Shown piece after piece: positions 8,443-16,380 of a DNA stretch of 64,000 nucleotides. Within the stretch, counting starts at the first letter, position 1; each line of letters starts with the position of its first letter. The notes under the pieces were generated by a model. The model was given only the letters and a program-made list of their open reading frames with translations, ran no database searches and had not been told where the DNA came from. A program made the translations under genes and the position numbers. Source of the DNA: Myroides sp. N17-2 (GTDB lineage: Bacteria; Bacteroidota; Bacteroidia; Flavobacteriales; Flavobacteriaceae); assembly GCF_002286775.1 (NCBI RefSeq), contig NZ_NSGJ01000012.1:1-64000 (forward strand). The letters are read 5' to 3'.

Positions 8443-9216
8443 ATGAAGAAACTAATAGCTCTAGTGCTTTTCGTAGGCGCTACCCTATCTTTCACATCAT
8501 GCTCTAGTGATGATAATGAGCCTTTACGCTCAGATTTTGACGCAGAGGGTACATGGTACGCAGACAAATTATCTTATACTTATGGAACTCAAGAGATGAC
8601 ACATAATTATACAGAAATGCCTGGAGAAAACGCAGTGTACCAAACTGACAAACTTGTTATTCTTAATGGCAAAGCTACATTAACTGAGTACTTTATCGGC
8701 AAAGAAAATCCTGTAATAACTACAGGAACAGTAACTAAGAATACGATTACATTTGATAATCCTAATTATGCACCTCGCAAAATCAATGGAATTATTAATG
8801 GTCAACTATCCCTAACATATAACTACACAATGAGAGGTGCTACATTACCAGTTACAGTAACTTATGGTAGTTCTAACCCTACTCAATTCATAGGAACTTG
8901 GTCATCTGATAAACTATCATATAAGTTAGGAGATAGAGAAATGACACATAATTACATAGAAATGCCTGGTGATAATGCAGTCGAGAAAGCAGATCAATTA
9001 GTTCTTACGGAAAATGAAGCTGTATTAACAGAATACTTTAAACTAAAAGATACTAAAGTAACTAAAGGTACAATTAAAGGAAATGTAATCACATTTGAAG
9101 ATAAAAATTATACACCTCGTACAATCAATGGAGTTAGAAACGGACAACTGTCTCTTACTTACAACTATGAAATGAGAGGGAGTACATTACCTGTTACAGT
9201 AACATATAACAAATAA
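8443..9216 (+). CDS. Surface lipoprotein made of two tandem homologous domains, unknown family
   Basis: I do not recognise the family. The 257-residue protein has a lipoprotein signal with Cys about 20 followed by SSDDNE, which resembles the acidic signal that sends Bacteroidota lipoproteins to the cell surface. The mature part is two clearly homologous halves, about residues 28-137 and 147-257. Each carries the words EMTHNY, EMPG, LTEYF, TFD/TFE, INGxxNGQLSLTYNY and MRGxTLPVTVTY in the same order. The pattern suggests two small beta-barrel or lipocalin-like domains (my inference), derived by duplication. It follows the P4-type phosphatase by 37 bases and is ended by a strong terminator, so the pair forms an operon. 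Confidence 0.75.
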   Translation: MKKLIALVLFVGATLSFTSCSSDDNEPLRSDFDAEGTWYADKLSYTYGTQEMTHNYTEMPGENAVYQTDKLVILNGKATLTEYFIGKENPVITTGTVTKNTITFDNPNYAPRKINGIINGQLSLTYNYTMRGATLPVTVTYGSSNPTQFIGTWSSDKLSYKLGDREMTHNYIEMPGDNAVEKADQLVLTENEAVLTEYFKLKDTKVTKGTIKGNVITFEDKNYTPRTINGVRNGQLSLTYNYEMRGSTLPVTVTYNK

Positions 9217-9244
9217 CGGTAAAACTATTTACCTTTCGAATACC

Positions 9245-9279
9245 AAAGCCCCATAATTAACTTTATGGGGCTTTTTTTA
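9245..9279 (+). terminator. Terminator after the P4 lipoprotein operon
   Basis: AAAGCCCCATAA pairs with TTTATGGGGCTTT around a short loop, followed by seven T. Confidence 0.85.
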
Positions 9280-9421
9280 TACACATTCATCAACTCTAGC
9301 CTTTACATATTTAGCAATAAAATGTCATTATGTGCTTTTGCATTAAAAATTATATGACAAATATCAGTTTTTATTGATTTATGTGTATATTGAACTCCAT
9401 TAATAAACCTTAAACACAATC

Positions 9422-10882
9422 ATGAATACTGATTCAAAACCAAAACCAAAGAAAGTCACTCTGTTTCAATCCTTAATTCCAATGGTGGTGCTAATTGCTC
9501 TACTAGGTACTAATGTTTTCGTTTATGGAAGCGCTGCCTTAAAAGGCTCTAACCAATTTGTTCTACTTATCGGAGGACTTATAGCGATTGGAGTTGGACT
9601 ATATAATAAAGTAGACTACGAAGACATCATCAAAAAGATTACTAAGAATGTAAGAGAGACTACCCGTGCTATATACATCTTATTACTTGTAGGTGCCTTA
9701 TCAGGGACTTGGTTATTGAGTGGTGTTATCCCTACGATGATTTACTATGGTCTACAGATACTAGAACCACATATATTCTTACCTGCTACCGTTATCATCT
9801 GTTCTATTATTTCTCTTGCCACAGGTAGCTCTTGGACTACATCTGCTACGGTAGGTATTGCACTTGTAGGAATAGGTAATGCGATGGGTATATCAATGGG
9901 GCTTGTAGGTGGAGCTGTTATCTCTGGTGCTTACTTTGGAGATAAATTATCTCCTCTATCGGATACGACTAACTTAGCTTCTGCTATGACAGGTACAGAT
10001 CTATTCACACATATTAGATATATGATGTTTACCACTATACCTACTTATGTGCTTACATTAATTATATTTATTGTTATTAGCTTTAATCTAGATGTGCCTG
10101 AGAGTATTGATATGACTGCAACATTGACAGCCATTGAAAACACATTTAATATCACTCCATGGCTATTCCTTGTTCCTGTGATTGTGATTGGTATCATCCT
10201 AAAAAAGGTTAAACCTATACTAGCACTATTATTTGGTACATTATTAGGTGCAGTATTCGCTCTAATATTCCAACCTGACACGGTAGCACTTGTAGGTGAA
10301 GGAACGACTCTAACACCTGTTACAGCATACAGAGGGCTTATGAATGCCATCACTACAGATATCGCTATTTTATCTCCTATGGAAAGCTTAAATAGTCTAT
10401 TCGAAGCAGGAGGCATGAAGAGTATGCTTAATACGGTATGGCTAATTATCTGTGCAATGTTCTTTGGTGGAGCAATGGAAGCTATCGGAGCATTAAAGAA
10501 AATAACAGAAACATTACTTAGTATTGCCAAATCAGTATTTGGATTATTCGCTAGTACAATGGCGAGTTGTGTAGTAGTTAACTTAACAGCTTCTGAACAA
10601 TATCTATCAATAGTAATACCTGGCAAGATGTTCTCTAAAGCATATAAAGAAAAAGGACTAGCTCCTGAGAACTTAAGCAGAACACTTGAAGACTCTGGTA
10701 CAGTTACTTCTGTATTAATTCCTTGGAATACTTGTGGAGCTTATCACGCAGGAGTACTAGGTATTGATACGATGACGTATGCACCTTATGCATTCTTTAA
10801 TATTATTTCTCCTTTTGTATCACTTACATATGTAGCTTTAAATATTAAAATACGCAAACTAGCAGATGCAGTCAAGTTATAA
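9422..10882 (+). CDS. nhaC: Na+/H+ antiporter, NhaC family
   Basis: The 486-residue integral inner-membrane protein has about eleven or twelve hydrophobic segments and reads as a NhaC-type antiporter that exports Na+ for H+. Supporting patches are ATGSSWTTSATVGIALVGIG near 138-157, GDKLSPLSDTTNLA near 184-197 and, late in the protein, LEDSGTVTSVLIPWNTCGA near 428-446. These polar residues inside membrane segments are typical of the IT superfamily. It is a single gene with about 200 bases on either side. A related amino acid/Na+ exchanger role is possible, since NhaC paralogs vary in substrate. Confidence 0.85.
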   Translation: MNTDSKPKPKKVTLFQSLIPMVVLIALLGTNVFVYGSAALKGSNQFVLLIGGLIAIGVGLYNKVDYEDIIKKITKNVRETTRAIYILLLVGALSGTWLLSGVIPTMIYYGLQILEPHIFLPATVIICSIISLATGSSWTTSATVGIALVGIGNAMGISMGLVGGAVISGAYFGDKLSPLSDTTNLASAMTGTDLFTHIRYMMFTTIPTYVLTLIIFIVISFNLDVPESIDMTATLTAIENTFNITPWLFLVPVIVIGIILKKVKPILALLFGTLLGAVFALIFQPDTVALVGEGTTLTPVTAYRGLMNAITTDIAILSPMESLNSLFEAGGMKSMLNTVWLIICAMFFGGAMEAIGALKKITETLLSIAKSVFGLFASTMASCVVVNLTASEQYLSIVIPGKMFSKAYKEKGLAPENLSRTLEDSGTVTSVLIPWNTCGAYHAGVLGIDTMTYAPYAFFNIISPFVSLTYVALNIKIRKLADAVKL

Positions 10883-10953
10883 TTAGGAATTAGGAATCTG
10901 TGCCTACGGTGTTTCAATTAAGAATTAGTGCCTTTGGCATTAGATAATATACA
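10883..10953. repeat. Degenerate AATTAGGAATTAGGAAT-type repeat
   Basis: The stretch contains iterated ATTAGGAAT and ATTAAGAATTA words and GCCTACGGTG. Similar words recur at 19205-19262 (ATTAAGAATTGAGAATTAGG, TTACGGTG). This looks like a dispersed low-complexity intergenic repeat of the genome. Confidence 0.4.
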
Positions 10954-10969
10954 GAACTTATATCAAACA

Positions 10970-11005
10970 CAAAAGGCTATTTCTCACGAAATAGCCTTTT
11001 GTTAT
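10970..11005. terminator. Terminator between nhaC and guaB
   Basis: AAAAGGCTATTTC pairs with GAAATAGCCTTTT, with A and T runs on both sides, so it can act for both convergent genes. Confidence 0.75.
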
Positions 11006-11019
11006 TTTATATCTTAGCT

Positions 11020-11077
11020 GACACGCAAAGTATTGCGTCTCTACTAACTGTAAACCGTTAACTGATAACTGTAAACC
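11020..11077. repeat. Short palindrome plus direct repeat downstream of guaB
   Basis: GACACGCAAAGTATTGCGTC (11020-11039) is palindromic around AGTA. It is followed by two copies of AACTGTAAACC (11046-11056 and 11067-11077). The GACGCAA-TTGCGTC palindrome is, as far as I recall, a frequent intergenic repeat in Bacteroidota. Confidence 0.45.
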
Positions 11078-11082
11078 AATTA

Positions 11083-12555
11083 CTATCTAGAATAGTTAGG
11101 TGCAGATTTAGTAATAGTGATATTATGAGGATGACTCTCTCCGATACCTGAAGCTGTTAACTGAACGAATCTAGCTACTTCCTGTAACGTAGGGATGTCT
11201 TTAGCACCACAGTATCCCATACCTGCTCTAAGTCCTCCGATGAACTGTAACATACTCTCGTTAAGTTCTCCTTTATAAGGAACACGACCTTCGATACCTT
11301 CTGGTACAAGTTTTTTCACATCATCTTCCACATCTTGGAAGTAACGATCTTTAGATCCTTGTTTCATTGCTGCTACAGATCCCATACCTCTATATGCTTT
11401 GAATTTTCTACCTTCGAAGATAATAGTCTCTCCTGGAGATTCTTTAGTACCTGCTAACATAGAACCTAACATAACACAATCAGCTCCTGCTCCTACCGCT
11501 TTAGGAATATCTCCTGTATAACGTAGACCTCCATCACCGATAACTGGTACACCTGTTCCTTTTAACGCAGCTGCTACTTCCATAATAGCTGAGAACTGAG
11601 GAAACCCTACACCTGCTACTACACGTGTAGTACAGATAGATCCAGGTCCAATACCTACTTTTACAGCATCAGCTCCATTCTCTACTAAGAATAATGCTGC
11701 CTCTGGAGTAGCGATATTACCTACTACCACATCGATCTGTGGGAAAGCTGCTTTCACTGCTTTTAACACTCCCACTACACCTTGAGAGTGTCCGTGAGCT
11801 GTATCGATAATTAATGCATCTACACCAGCCTGAACTAATAACTGTGCTCTATCTACTGCATCTGCAGTAACTCCTAAAGCAGCAGCTACACGTAGTCTAC
11901 CGAACTTATCTTTATTAGCGTTTGGTTTTAAAGTCAGTTTAGTAATATCTCTAAACGTGATTAACCCTACTAATTTATAGTCAGCATTTACTACTGGTAA
12001 TTTCTCGATTTTTTTCTCTTGAAGAATTTCTTCTGCTTGCTCTAAAGTAGTACCTTCAGCTGCAGTTACTAGATTATCTTTAGTCATTACATCTGTAATA
12101 GCTCTATCGTTTTGTTTCTCGAAGCGCATATCTCTATTAGTAATGATTCCTTTAAGAATACCGTTGTCATCAACGATTGGAATACCACCGATTCCAAATT
12201 CAGCCATTGCTTTTTTAGCATCACCTACAGTAGCTGTTAGAGGAAGAGTTACAGGGTCGATAATCATACCTGACTCCGCTCTTTTAACCTTTCTAACTTC
12301 TTTCGCTTGCTCTTCAGCTGTCATGTTCTTGTGAATCACTCCGATTCCTCCTTCACGAGCCATAGCGATAGCCATCTCACTTTCCGTAACAGTATCCATA
12401 GCAGCAGATACGATAGGAACGTTTAAGGTAATGTTTCTTGAAAATTTTGATTTTAAACTTACTTCTCTTGGAAGTATTTCCGAATAGTTTGGAACTAATA
12501 ATACATCATCGTAAGTAAGTCCTTGACCGATGATTTTAGTTGTGTGTGCTTTCAT
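11083..12555 (-). CDS. guaB: IMP dehydrogenase
   Basis: This 490-residue enzyme oxidises IMP to XMP with NAD+, the committed step to GMP. The TIM barrel is interrupted by a pair of CBS domains at about 95-210. The catalytic cysteine lies in GPGSICTTR (about 300), and the flap region carries YRGMGS near 386. Length matches bacterial GuaB (about 490). The frame can be extended two codons to a TTG at 12561, but the ATG at 12555 is the natural start. A -7 element, TAAATTTG on the minus strand, lies 23 bases upstream, directly after the terminator of the HMG-CoA lyase gene, so guaB is transcribed separately. Confidence 0.95.
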   Translation of the reverse strand: MKAHTTKIIGQGLTYDDVLLVPNYSEILPREVSLKSKFSRNITLNVPIVSAAMDTVTESEMAIAMAREGGIGVIHKNMTAEEQAKEVRKVKRAESGMIIDPVTLPLTATVGDAKKAMAEFGIGGIPIVDDNGILKGIITNRDMRFEKQNDRAITDVMTKDNLVTAAEGTTLEQAEEILQEKKIEKLPVVNADYKLVGLITFRDITKLTLKPNANKDKFGRLRVAAALGVTADAVDRAQLLVQAGVDALIIDTAHGHSQGVVGVLKAVKAAFPQIDVVVGNIATPEAALFLVENGADAVKVGIGPGSICTTRVVAGVGFPQFSAIMEVAAALKGTGVPVIGDGGLRYTGDIPKAVGAGADCVMLGSMLAGTKESPGETIIFEGRKFKAYRGMGSVAAMKQGSKDRYFQDVEDDVKKLVPEGIEGRVPYKGELNESMLQFIGGLRAGMGYCGAKDIPTLQEVARFVQLTASGIGESHPHNITITKSAPNYSR

Positions 12556-12578
12556 GTGCAATGTCGTTGAATTGCACG

Positions 12579-12586
12579 CAAATTTA
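12579..12586 (-). promoter_or_regulatory. Candidate -7 element for guaB
   Basis: The minus strand reads TAAATTTG (TAnnTTTG), giving a leader of roughly 20 bases before the ATG at 12555. Confidence 0.5.
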
Positions 12587-12589
12587 CTA

Positions 12590-12623
12590 TTTTTCCACTA
12601 AATAAAAAACTTTAGTGGAAAAA
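12590..12623 (-). terminator. Terminator overlapping the end of the HMG-CoA lyase gene
   Basis: TTTTTCCACTAAA (12590-12602) pairs perfectly with TTTAGTGGAAAAA (12611-12623). The stop codon at 12612-12614 lies inside one arm, and on the minus strand the hairpin ends in a T run just before the guaB promoter. Confidence 0.75.
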
Positions 12624-13478
12624 ATTAAATATTTTTAGTGCTTCGTTGTATGAACTCTCAAATGACATTGCGCTCAGATTAGTATCTACCTTGTTTGCAG
12701 TAAAGTAACTTAGCATTTTTTCTGTCGGCATATTCCCTGTCAAATCGTCCTTCGCCATTGGACACCCTCCATATCCTTTAATTGCCCCATCATAGCGAAG
12801 ACACCCTGCCTTATAAGCAGCATCTATCTTCTCAAACCAACTATCTGGTGTCGTATGAAGATGTGCTCCGAACTCTATCTCTGGATAAGCCGGTATAAGA
12901 TTGCTAAACAGATAATCTATTACCTCTGGTGTAGAGCTACCTACTGTATCTGACAGTGAAAGTATCTTCACTCCCATCTTCGCTAACTTCTCAGTCCAAT
13001 CTCCTACAATATCTACATCCCAAGGATCTCCATAAGGATTACCAAAGCCCATAGATAGATAGGCTACTACTTCTTTATCAGTCTTCGTTGCTATATTTAA
13101 TATCTCATCTAACGTCACAATAGACTCTGCAATAGTCTTATGTGTATTACGCATCTGGAAGTTCTCTGAGATAGAGAATGGAAATCCTAGATACTTAATC
13201 TCTTTATGTTCCGCAGCTTGTTCTGCACCTCTTGTGTTTGCGATAATAGCTAATAGTTTGCTCTGTGTCTTACTCAAGTCTAATTGACTTAATAATTCAG
13301 CCGTATCCACCATCTGAGGAATAGCTTTAGGAGATACGAAGCTACCAAAATCTATGGTATCAAATCCCACTCTTAAAAGCGACTGTATATACTGTACTTT
13401 TTTCTCGGTAGGGATAAACATCTTGATGCCTTGCATAGCATCACGAGGACATTCTATAATCTTAACTGCTGGTTTCAT
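12612..13478 (-). CDS. Hydroxymethylglutaryl-CoA lyase
   Basis: The 288-residue protein belongs to the DRE-TIM metallolyases and should split HMG-CoA into acetoacetate and acetyl-CoA, the last step of leucine breakdown. It has ECPRDAMQG near 8-16 (metal Asp), GAHLHTTPD near 207-215 (the HxH metal ligands) and a GYGGCPMAKDDLTGN loop near 236-250 holding the catalytic Cys. That loop is the HMG-CoA lyase signature with small changes. No other leucine-degradation gene is nearby. A good promoter sits just before the ATG, and the terminator overlaps the stop, so it is monocistronic. The related homocitrate/isopropylmalate synthases are longer and lack the GGCP loop. Confidence 0.85.
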   Translation of the reverse strand: MKPAVKIIECPRDAMQGIKMFIPTEKKVQYIQSLLRVGFDTIDFGSFVSPKAIPQMVDTAELLSQLDLSKTQSKLLAIIANTRGAEQAAEHKEIKYLGFPFSISENFQMRNTHKTIAESIVTLDEILNIATKTDKEVVAYLSMGFGNPYGDPWDVDIVGDWTEKLAKMGVKILSLSDTVGSSTPEVIDYLFSNLIPAYPEIEFGAHLHTTPDSWFEKIDAAYKAGCLRYDGAIKGYGGCPMAKDDLTGNMPTEKMLSYFTANKVDTNLSAMSFESSYNEALKIFNFFH

Positions 13479-13495
13479 ATAAATTCAAATATAGC

Positions 13496-13526
13496 AGAAA
13501 ACACACAATTTTACAACGCCCTTCTC
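13496..13526 (-). promoter_or_regulatory. Promoter of the HMG-CoA lyase gene
   Basis: On the minus strand TTG (13524-13526), 20 bases, then TATATTTG (13496-13503) fits the Bacteroidota consensus. The ATG at 13478 follows after 17 bases, so the leader is very short. Confidence 0.6.
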
Positions 13527-13591
13527 CTTATTTTATTCCCAAAACTTTTATTCTAAAATATCTAGTTGATTCTCTGTATCATATCCATTAA

Positions 13592-13627
13592 AAAAAGGTT
13601 CTAAAGACATCATCCTTAGAACCTTTT
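13592..13627 (-). terminator. Terminator of the pyrD-lysE operon
   Basis: AAAGGTTCTAA(AG) pairs with (CC)TTAGAACCTTT, and the minus strand ends in a T run (A run at 13590-13597 on the plus strand). Confidence 0.75.
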
Positions 13628-13664
13628 CATATAATTTATTTATAAAATAGAGATCTTAATTCTT

Positions 13665-14291
13665 CTAACTTACTAATAAGAAAATCCCCAATCCACTAAA
13701 TACCACAATTTGCATCCACTTTAAAAACACATTGACAGACTTGTTATTCTTCATGTAATCAGTAAGCTTCGCTGCTATACTACATATGATAAAGAAGATC
13801 ACTACAGCCTCTGTGATAAATACACTTCCTAGTATAAATACTTGCTTCTGTACATTACCTGCCGCTTCCGTAATAAAACCTGGAAACAAAGCTAAGAAGA
13901 ACATCATCACCTTAGGATTTAATACATTCATCAGTAATCCCTTTCTCACAAATCCCATAAAGGTCTTGTCATTAGCACCACCACCACTCTCATCTATCGC
14001 GATAACATTCTCCTCTTGATATACTTTATAAGACAACCAAAACAAATATAAGGCTCCAAATAACTTCACTCCTTTAAACAAAATCTCGCTCTGTGTAATC
14101 AAAGCCGAAATACCAAAAGCAAATAACGACAAGTGAAACAACAAACCTCCCACCTGTCCTACTACTACAGCATATCCGTACTTACGGCCTCTAGTAATAC
14201 TCTGAGAAACCACATATAAGATATCTGGTCCAGGGGTAATAATCAGTAAAAAACAAGTAATAAAAAAAGTATACAATACTTCTGTTGACAT
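13665..14291 (-). CDS. LysE/RhtB family amino acid exporter
   Basis: This 208-residue protein has about six hydrophobic segments and the family start ITPGPDILYVVSQSITRGRKYG near residues 18-39, where the PGP turn is diagnostic. LysE/RhtB proteins export amino acids such as homoserine, threonine or lysine from the cytoplasm; the substrate here is unknown. A second family patch, LLMNVLNPKVMMFFLALFP near 118-136, is also clear. It begins nine bases after pyrD and shares that transcript, ending at a hairpin terminator. There is no functional link to pyrD that I can see beyond co-transcription. Confidence 0.85.
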   Translation of the reverse strand: MSTEVLYTFFITCFLLIITPGPDILYVVSQSITRGRKYGYAVVVGQVGGLLFHLSLFAFGISALITQSEILFKGVKLFGALYLFWLSYKVYQEENVIAIDESGGGANDKTFMGFVRKGLLMNVLNPKVMMFFLALFPGFITEAAGNVQKQVFILGSVFITEAVVIFFIICSIAAKLTDYMKNNKSVNVFLKWMQIVVFSGLGIFLLVS

Positions 14292-14300
14292 AATATAATT

Positions 14301-15320
14301 CTAATATTTAGATAATAATGCCTTGTTGATTTTTTTGATCAAACTAGGCCCTTCATAGATAAAGCCAGTATAAAGCTGTATTAAGCTTGCTCCTGCTTCT
14401 AATTTTTCTATAGCATCTTCTGCTGAGTGTATCCCTCCTACTCCAATAATAGGGAATGCCTTATTACTCTTCTCTGATAAGAAGCGAATCACCTCAGTAC
14501 TGCGTTTAGTCAATGGTTTTCCACTAAGTCCACCCGTTTCTTGTTGATGTATCGATTTAAGGTTACTTCTATCTATTGTTGTATTCGTAGCGATTACACC
14601 TGCTATCTTAGTCTCGGCTACTATTTCAATAATATCTAACAACTGCTCATCAGTCAAATCTGGTGCTATCTTAAGCAACACAGGCTTAGGTGCATCCTTT
14701 TGATTATTCTTTACTTGCAGACCATGCAGTAATGCCTTAAGTGGCTCTTTATCTTGTAACGCACGTAGATTAGGTGTGTTAGGTGAACTAACATTCACCA
14801 CGAAGTAATCTACATAAGGAAACAATGCTTCAAAACAAATCTCATAATCTTCATTCGCTTGTTCATTAGGAGTCACCTTATTCTTACCGATATTACCTCC
14901 GATAAGCGTTCCTTTATTTTTCTTTAGACGAGTTATAGCCTCTTCGATTCCTCCGTTATTAAACCCCATTCGGTTGATCAAACCATTGTCTTCTTTTAGA
15001 CGGAATAATCTCTTTACAGGATTACCTGGTTGTCCCTTAGGAGTCAAAGTACCTATCTCTATAAACCCAAAACCAAAGTTCTCTAATTCTTTGTATAACT
15101 TAGCATCCTTATCTAGACCTGCTGCTAAACCTATTGGGTTCTTAAACTTCAGTCCAAAAACTTCTCTTTCTAATCGAGAATCTTCAACTTGACAGTTAGC
15201 GCGTATCAGTGCGGATACGCCAGGAATACGATTAACGAACTTAAGAGCACCGAAGGTAAAATGGTGTACTTTCTCTGGATCAAACCTAAATAGTATAGGC
15301 TTTATAATGCTTTTATACAT
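14301..15320 (-). CDS. pyrD: Dihydroorotate dehydrogenase (quinone), class 2
   Basis: This enzyme oxidises dihydroorotate to orotate in pyrimidine synthesis and passes electrons to the quinone pool at the inner membrane. The 339 residues start with the amphipathic membrane-binding helices of class 2 ([20 protein letters not shown]). They contain [11 protein letters not shown] near 66-76, the catalytic Ser in [12 protein letters not shown] near 174-185, NTTIDR near 244-249 and the FMN-phosphate region GVGGI near 293-297. The N-terminal extension distinguishes it from the soluble class 1 enzymes. lysE follows after nine bases. A -7 box, TACCTTTG, lies 40 bases upstream on the minus strand. Confidence 0.93.
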   Translation of the reverse strand: MYKSIIKPILFRFDPEKVHHFTFGALKFVNRIPGVSALIRANCQVEDSRLEREVFGLKFKNPIGLAAGLDKDAKLYKELENFGFGFIEIGTLTPKGQPGNPVKRLFRLKEDNGLINRMGFNNGGIEEAITRLKKNKGTLIGGNIGKNKVTPNEQANEDYEICFEALFPYVDYFVVNVSSPNTPNLRALQDKEPLKALLHGLQVKNNQKDAPKPVLLKIAPDLTDEQLLDIIEIVAETKIAGVIATNTTIDRSNLKSIHQQETGGLSGKPLTKRSTEVIRFLSEKSNKAFPIIGVGGIHSAEDAIEKLEAGASLIQLYTGFIYEGPSLIKKINKALLSKY

Positions 15321-15359
15321 ACGTGATTACTTTGTGTTGTTGTGTGTCTAAATTTCGTG

Positions 15360-15367
15360 CAAAGGTA
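15360..15367 (-). promoter_or_regulatory. Candidate -7 element for pyrD-lysE
   Basis: The minus strand reads TACCTTTG, 40 bases upstream of the pyrD ATG. The -33 box is not clear. Confidence 0.45.
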
Positions 15368-15654
15368 GTGTTTTAACACCTCATTTCATAGCACTCTTTA
15401 ACAAAGAGCAGTAAAACAATAAATCAATAAAATTCAATACATTAAAACCTCATATTCTATCCTAAACGCTTAGTAACTTTTCTATTATAACAGATTAAAA
15501 GAATATCGTCAGATAGGGTTGTTTTACAAATAATCTCCTGTTATTCAATACTGTTTTTTGAACTCAATACCACATATCTTACTTTCAAAATAATATAAAC
15601 AAGAACTACACAGCATTACATAGTACACTCCTCTCTTCATCTATGACAAATCCC

Positions 15655-15724
15655 CTTGCTGATATCTCCTGAATAACTGCAGTATCCCTGCCCAATTCCT
15701 GCTCAGGAGGTCTGATTCAGCAAG
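15655..15724. repeat. Inverted repeat with a 30-base spacer
   Basis: CTTGCTGATATCTCCTGA (15655-15672) is mirrored by 15703-15724, which begins TCAGGAGG and ends TCAGCAAG. The two ends match (CTTGCTGA and TCCTGA) with an internal 4-base length difference. Confidence 0.5.
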
Positions 15725-15990
15725 CGTACCTCACTAATACCTCACGCATTGCCCAATAAAATAGTATTCCAAATAACGGGAAGAAACCTCTGCTTATTCA
15801 CCTCTTTCAAGACACTTGCAAAGGTCGGGATACTAAAATTGGAATTTTAAGCAAAGGGGAAGAAAAGTCCACTTTTTGCCATTTTTTGCCTAATTTTTCC
15901 TATCTCGACTTAAAGTTAGGAGACTTGTCGTAAAATATAAATAGACTACAATCCTTTATAAACAAAGGGATGAGAAGGGTACAATGATGG

Positions 15991-16092
15991 ATTTGTTCGG
16001 GAAGAGTTTTGGAAGGCTTTTGTAGTTGTTCGGAAAACAGGCCCTCTTTCCGAACAATTACTGCATTCTTCCAAAGCCCTTCCGAAGGAATG
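15991..16092. repeat. Large imperfect palindrome
   Basis: The centre is a perfect 11-bp inverted repeat, TTGTTCGGAAA (16026-16036) with TTTCCGAACAA (16047-16057), around a 10-base loop. Going outward, 29 of the inner 37 positions per arm pair, including a shared TTTGGAAG block. The extruded hairpin would be over 35 bp long. It explains the overlapping antisense open frames in this stretch. Confidence 0.7.
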
Positions 16093-16380
16093 GGTGTATT
16101 AAACCACATAAAGCACTTAATTTCAATATATTACAATTTAAAAAAGAACCCATTTCAGGCCAAAAGTGGTCTTTTTTGCCCTTTTTAGGTCATTTTTGCC
16201 CAAAAGTGCCCTTCTCTCAAAAAAAGAGTTTTAGTAATCGTATTTTTGCCGTATTGTTAAATGTAGTAATAATTTCAATTACTAAAATCACCTTATTTAA
16301 ACCCACTATAAACTAAACATATCTCTGCCCTGCTCTAGATATGTTTTTGTAAATTGTAGCTTGATAAAAAAGATTATACT

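Larger units (their letters stand above)
15368..16380. other. About 1 kb non-coding region with palindromes between pyrD and the FAD/Fe-S dehydrogenase
   Basis: I find no credible gene here. The short open frames are antisense mirror products of a palindrome. The region holds an inverted repeat at 15655-15724, a large imperfect palindrome at 15991-16092 and two T-rich patches with repeated TTTTTTGCC words (15867-15900 and 16160-16212). It is bounded by divergent genes, so their promoters also lie here, but I could not place one for the dehydrogenase. Confidence 0.55.

Noticed and set aside
15900-16109. Minus-strand open frame of 69 codons
   Set aside because: It covers the same palindrome in antisense and resembles no known protein. 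No promoter or terminator fits it.
16026-16316. Plus-strand open frame of 96 codons
   Set aside because: It overlaps the palindrome at 15991-16092 and a T-rich repeat patch, has atypical codon use and a facing antisense frame of similar content, so it is a product of the palindrome rather than a gene.
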